The notes under the pieces are model-generated. The model saw only the letters and a list, made by a program, of their open reading frames with translations, did not search any database and was not told where the DNA came from. A DNA stretch of 64,000 nt from Eudorina sp. 2006-703-Eu-15 (Eukaryota > Chlorophyta > Chlorophyceae > Chlamydomonadales > Volvocaceae): positions 1,079,355 to 1,143,354 of the forward strand of contig BDSI01000030.1 in assembly GCA_003117195.1 (NCBI GenBank). The letters are read 5' to 3'. The position numbers and the translations under genes are program-made. Below, one piece after another: positions 60,662-64,000 of the stretch (the stretch's first letter is position 1; the number at the start of each line of letters is the position of its first letter).

Positions 60662-61676
60662 CTAATTCGGCCCGCGCCATCATATTACCTCCAAAGTCCT
60701 CTTCCTCCTTGCCTCCCATACAGCGAGCCCGAATGCAGCTGCGAGCCAGAGCATCAGCTAGGTCTTATAATTGGTGGGCGTTTTAATTAAACCTTCTGCC
60801 GCTCTGAAATTGCATGGGATGGACGAGTAAACCCTTGGAGTCTGCAAGGCTTAAGTTCTTGTAGCAGAAGTATGAGTTATGACGGTAGTATGATACATAT
60901 ACGTTGTTTGCTAGAAGGTCTGCCGCGGGGTTCCAGGGTATGAGTCTACTAGCTAAAATAACGGAACTTAACCGACTCGTACATCAAGGTTCACGCCGAC
61001 GTCTGTTCACGCCTAGAAACCTGCCAAAGTAGATGCAGCTGCTTTAAGACAATGTATCTTTACAGCTTGCTTATTGCCAATCTGTCTTATCACTTAACGT
61101 TAGGTAGAGCCGATATCTGAAGTGTCCCAGCATACCGCCTGCGTTCGGATGGGATCATTTATCTTTCATCACCGTTTAGCTTTCCAGATCCAGTCGGCCG
61201 CGTAGCTACTGTAGCGGGGACGTCATCTGGTCCTAACGGGCGCGGGCGCAGCGCCCACGACCCTGGTGCGCCTGTTCGCCCGTCCGCCACCCTTCATCTC
61301 GTTCAATTTCCTTGCTTCGTCAGCAACCCACCCACACACTCTCCCACACAGCCGGGTGGTGCACCCGGCGCCGGTGGCCCTCGCGCGGTGTGTACCGTAC
61401 TCGGCACATCCACCCCACCCCCTCCAGCCGTTCTTAGCCGCAAAGTTGTCAGCTAATCCCCCGCCAGTGGAACGAGGTCCATTCTGTCGGCCCCCCGCAA
61501 CGGGCCCTCCCTCAACGCCATCCGGTGGAGTGCACCTCACGGCAGCAACAAACCTAACTTCGGGCTGTCGGGGCGAGATAGTGATTCGCCGACGGTGCTG
61601 TCCGATTCGCCGGCGGGGCTCCGCCTCCCCGTCCCCCGGCGCCGGCCCCGGTCCAGGTCCAGCGCAGCGCAGCCTC
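60662..61676. other. Divergent intergenic region, ARM-repeat gene and TFB2
   Basis: About 1 kb between oppositely oriented start codons, so both promoters should lie here. It is AT-richer in 60770-61150. The last 400 bp are open in the TFB2 frame with no stop, but the sequence is low complexity and more likely 5' UTR. Confidence 0.6.
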
Positions 61677-61833
61677 ATGGATTTCACGGCGTACATTTCA
61701 AATCTCAGCGCGGACAAACGGACGCAGCTGTACCGCAGTCCATGGACGAGTTTGGCGGTGTTCCGGAACCTGCCGCCGCTGGCGCAGGTGTATGTGATGC
61801 GGCTGCTTTTCATCGCGGCGCCCTTCCCGGCGG
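61677..61833 (+). CDS. TFB2: TFB2 / TFIIH p52 subunit, first coding exon only
   Basis: The exon encodes MDFTAYISNLSADKRTQLYR, then SLAVFRNLPPLAQVYVMRLL and FIAAPFPAG. This matches the N-terminus of TFB2 (human GTF2H4/p52), where the pattern is a short helix, LYxxxxxCxAVFRxLPxLAKxxVMRxLF and a PxP turn. TFB2 anchors the XPB helicase in the TFIIH core, needed for RNA polymerase II initiation and nucleotide excision repair. The ATG at 61677 is chosen because it begins the conserved block; upstream in-frame sequence is low complexity. The donor (GCGG|GTGGGT, after 61833) leads straight into a GGGT array and a minisatellite, and no further exon is seen before the window ends. Confidence 0.82.
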
Positions 61834-62157
61834 GTGGGTGGGTGGGTTGGGTGGGTGGGTGGGTGGGTTGGGTGGGTGGGTGGGTGGGTGGGTGGGTGGG
61901 TGGGTTGGGTGGGTGGGTGGGTGGGGGGTGGGTGGGTGGGTGGGTGGGGGGTGGGTGGGTGGGTGGGTGGGTGGGTGGTGGGTGGGTGGGTGGGTGGGTG
62001 GGTGGGTGGGTGGGTGGGTGGGTGGGTGGGTGGGTGGGTGGGTGGGTGGGTGGGTGGGTGGGTGGGTGGGTGGGTGGGTGGGTGGTGGGTGGGTGGGTGG
62101 GTGGCTGGGTGGGTGGCTGGGTGGGTGGGTGGGTGGGTGGGTGGATGGGTGGGTGGC
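61834..62157. repeat. GGGT tetranucleotide array
   Basis: About 320 bp of GTGG units with scattered slips (GTTGG, GGGGG, GGCT, GGAT), beginning exactly at the 5' splice site of TFB2 intron 1. The long GWVG open frame is an artefact of the repeat. Confidence 0.97.
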
Positions 62158-62339
62158 AGCGAAATGTTTTTAAGGAATATATTCCTTTTTCGGAATAAAT
62201 CAGGGTTTTCGGCTCCAAAAAAAAGGAATAGTCTGCACGCCGCGGGCTCCTCAGTACAACGGAACGTCCCCGCGGGAGGTGGAAAGCTGCGGTGTAGGGT
62301 GATGGAGAGCCAGACAGGGCGGGGGAGGGCAGCAGGGGG

Positions 62340-64000
62340 GTGAGTGAGAGCCAGACAGGGTGAGGGAGAGCCATACAGGGTGAGTGAGAGCCAGACAGGG
62401 TGAGTGAGAGCCAGACGGGGTGAGTGAGAGCCAGACGGGGTGAGTGAGAGCCAGACGGGGTGAGGGAGAGCCAGACGGGGTGAGGGAGAGCCAGACGGGG
62501 TGAGGGAGAGCCAGACGGGGTGACTGAGAGCCAGACGGGGTGAGTGAGAGCCAGACGGGGTGAGTGAGAGCCAGACGGGGTGAGTGAGAGCCAGACAGGG
62601 TGAGGGAGAGCCAGACAGGGTGAGGGAGAGCCAGACGGGGTGAGGGAGAGCCAGACGGGGTGAGGGAGAGCCAGACGGGGTGAGGGAGAGCCAGACGGGG
62701 TGAGGGAGAGCCAGACGGGGTGAGGGAGAGCCAGACAGGGTGAGGGAGAGCCAGACAGGGTGAGGGAGAGCCAGACAGGGTGAGGGAGAGCCAGACAGGG
62801 TGAGGGAGAGCCAGACAGGGTGAGGGAGAGCCAGACGGGGTGAGGGAGAGCCAGACGAGGTGAGGGAGAGCCAGACGGGGTGAGCTGAGAGCCAGACGGG
62901 TGAGTGAGAGCCAGACGGGGTGAGTGAGAGCCAGACGGGGTGAGTGAGAGCCAGACAGGGTGAGGGAGAGCCAGACAGGGTGAGGGAGAGCCAGACGGGG
63001 TGAGGGAGAGCCAGACGGGGTGAGGGAGAGCCAGACGGGGTGAGGGAGAGCAGATGGGGTGAGGGAGAGCCAGACAGGGTGAGTGAGAGCGACAGGGGGA
63101 GGGAGAGCCAGACAGGGTGAGGGAGAGCCAGAAGGGTGAGGGAGAGCAGACGGGGTGAGGGAGAGCCAGACGGGGTGAGGGGAGGAGCCAGACATGGGGT
63201 GAGGGAGAGCCAGACAGGGTGAGGGAGAGCCAGACAGGGTGAGGGAGAGAGACAGACGAGGGTGAGGGAGAGCCAGACGAGGGTGAGGGAGAGCCAGAAC
63301 GAGGGTGAGGGAGAGCCAGACAGGGTTGAGGGAGAGCAGTGACGGGGACAGCGAGGTGAGGGAGAGCCAGACGAGGTGAGGGAAGAGAGCAGACGAGGGT
63401 GAGGGAGAGCCAGACGGGGTGAGGGAGAGCCAGACGAGGGTGAGGGAGAGCCCAGACGGGGTGAGGGAGAGCAGAGTGAGAGAGCAGCCAGACGGGGTGA
63501 GGGAGAGCCAGACGGGGTGAGGGAGAGCCAGACGGGGTGAGGAGAGCCAGACGGGGTGAGGAGAGCCAGACGGGTGAGGAGAGCCAGACGAGGTGAGGGA
63601 GAGCCAGACGGGGTGAGGGAGAGCCAGACGGGGTGAGGGAGAGCCAGACAGGGTGAGGGAGAGCCAGACAGGGTGAGGGAGAGCCAGACAGGGTGAGGAG
63701 AGCCAGACGGGGTGAGAGAGGAGCCAGACGAGGTGAGGGAGAGAGGGAGAGCCAGACGGGGTGAGGAGAGAGCCAGACGGGGTGAGGGAGAGCAGACGGG
63801 GTGAGGGAGAAGCCAGACAGGTGAGAGAGAGCCAGACACGGGGTGAGGGAGAGCAGACGAGGTGAGGAGAGCCAGACGGGTGAGGGAGAGCCAGACAGGG
63901 TGAGGGAGAGCCAGACAGGGTGAGGGAGCCAGACGGGGTGAGGGAGAGCCAGACAGGGTAGGGAGAGCCAGAGCAGGGTGAGGGAGAGCCAGACGGGTGA
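62340..64000. repeat. 20-bp minisatellite, more than 80 copies, running off the window
   Basis: Tandem units of TGAGGGAGAGCCAGACGGGG with common variants at two sites (TGAGTGAG versus TGAGGGAG; ACAGGG versus ACGGGG). Units are regular to about 63040 and then carry many one- to few-base indels up to the window end. Because three units make 60 bp, the minus strand stays open and mimics a long Ser/Pro/Leu-rich protein; this is not a gene. Confidence 0.97.

Noticed and set aside
61698..63839. Very long minus-strand frame rich in Ser, Pro and Leu
   Set aside because: It is the translation of the 20-bp minisatellite and the GGGT array; it stays open because three units equal 60 bp, and it overlaps the TFB2 exon on the other strand.

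Overview
This is nuclear DNA of a green alga, most likely a volvocine or other chlamydomonadalean. Coding regions are GC-rich and cut by many short GT-AG introns. Proteins carry long Ala/Gly/Pro/Ser/Gln inserts. One gene encodes a Ser-Pro (hydroxyproline-type) stalk typical of volvocine extracellular matrix and cell-wall proteins. TGTAA motifs, the usual poly(A) signal of these algae, follow several stop codons. The species cannot be fixed from the sequence. Coordinates come from joining exons by hand; for most genes every junction keeps the reading frame.

Layout, left to right. (1) 1-3474, minus: BTL-type mitochondrial/plastid adenine nucleotide carrier, cut by the left edge. (2) 4736-5720: tandem 389-bp repeat built around a LINE 3' tail. 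(3) 6656-17939, plus: 12-exon, about 2181-residue single-pass surface protein with a Ser-Pro stalk, REJ/polycystin-like ectodomain, degenerate GPS-like segment and short tail. (4) 19600-22233, plus: 5'-truncated non-LTR retrotransposon (YADD reverse transcriptase); copies of its 3' tail lie at three other loci. (5) 23121-27218: MULE-type DNA transposon with about 250-bp inverted termini and a perfect 9-bp target duplication, carrying a decayed transposase with two SWIM zinc fingers. (6) 27664-36137, plus: complete 20-exon VPS51 gene (GARP/EARP tethering). (7) 36658-41057, plus: coiled-coil, KCTD-type BTB protein. (8) 42487-50143, plus: 19-exon CLC-family chloride channel with two CBS domains. 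(9) 50144-54752: 4.6 kb with no recognisable gene and skewed composition. (10) 54753-60661, minus: 6-exon armadillo-like repeat protein. (11) 61677-61833, plus: first exon of TFB2 (TFIIH p52), followed by a tetranucleotide array and a 20-bp minisatellite running off the right edge.

The genes are ordinary, independently transcribed eukaryotic genes rather than a pathway cluster. Carrier and REJ gene are divergent; VPS51, BTB and CLC genes run head-to-tail; CLC and ARM genes converge; ARM and TFB2 are divergent over about 1 kb. The most distinctive items are the REJ-stalk receptor-like protein, the intact-ended MULE just upstream of VPS51, the CLC protein lacking the proton glutamate, and the LINE-tail family linking four loci.
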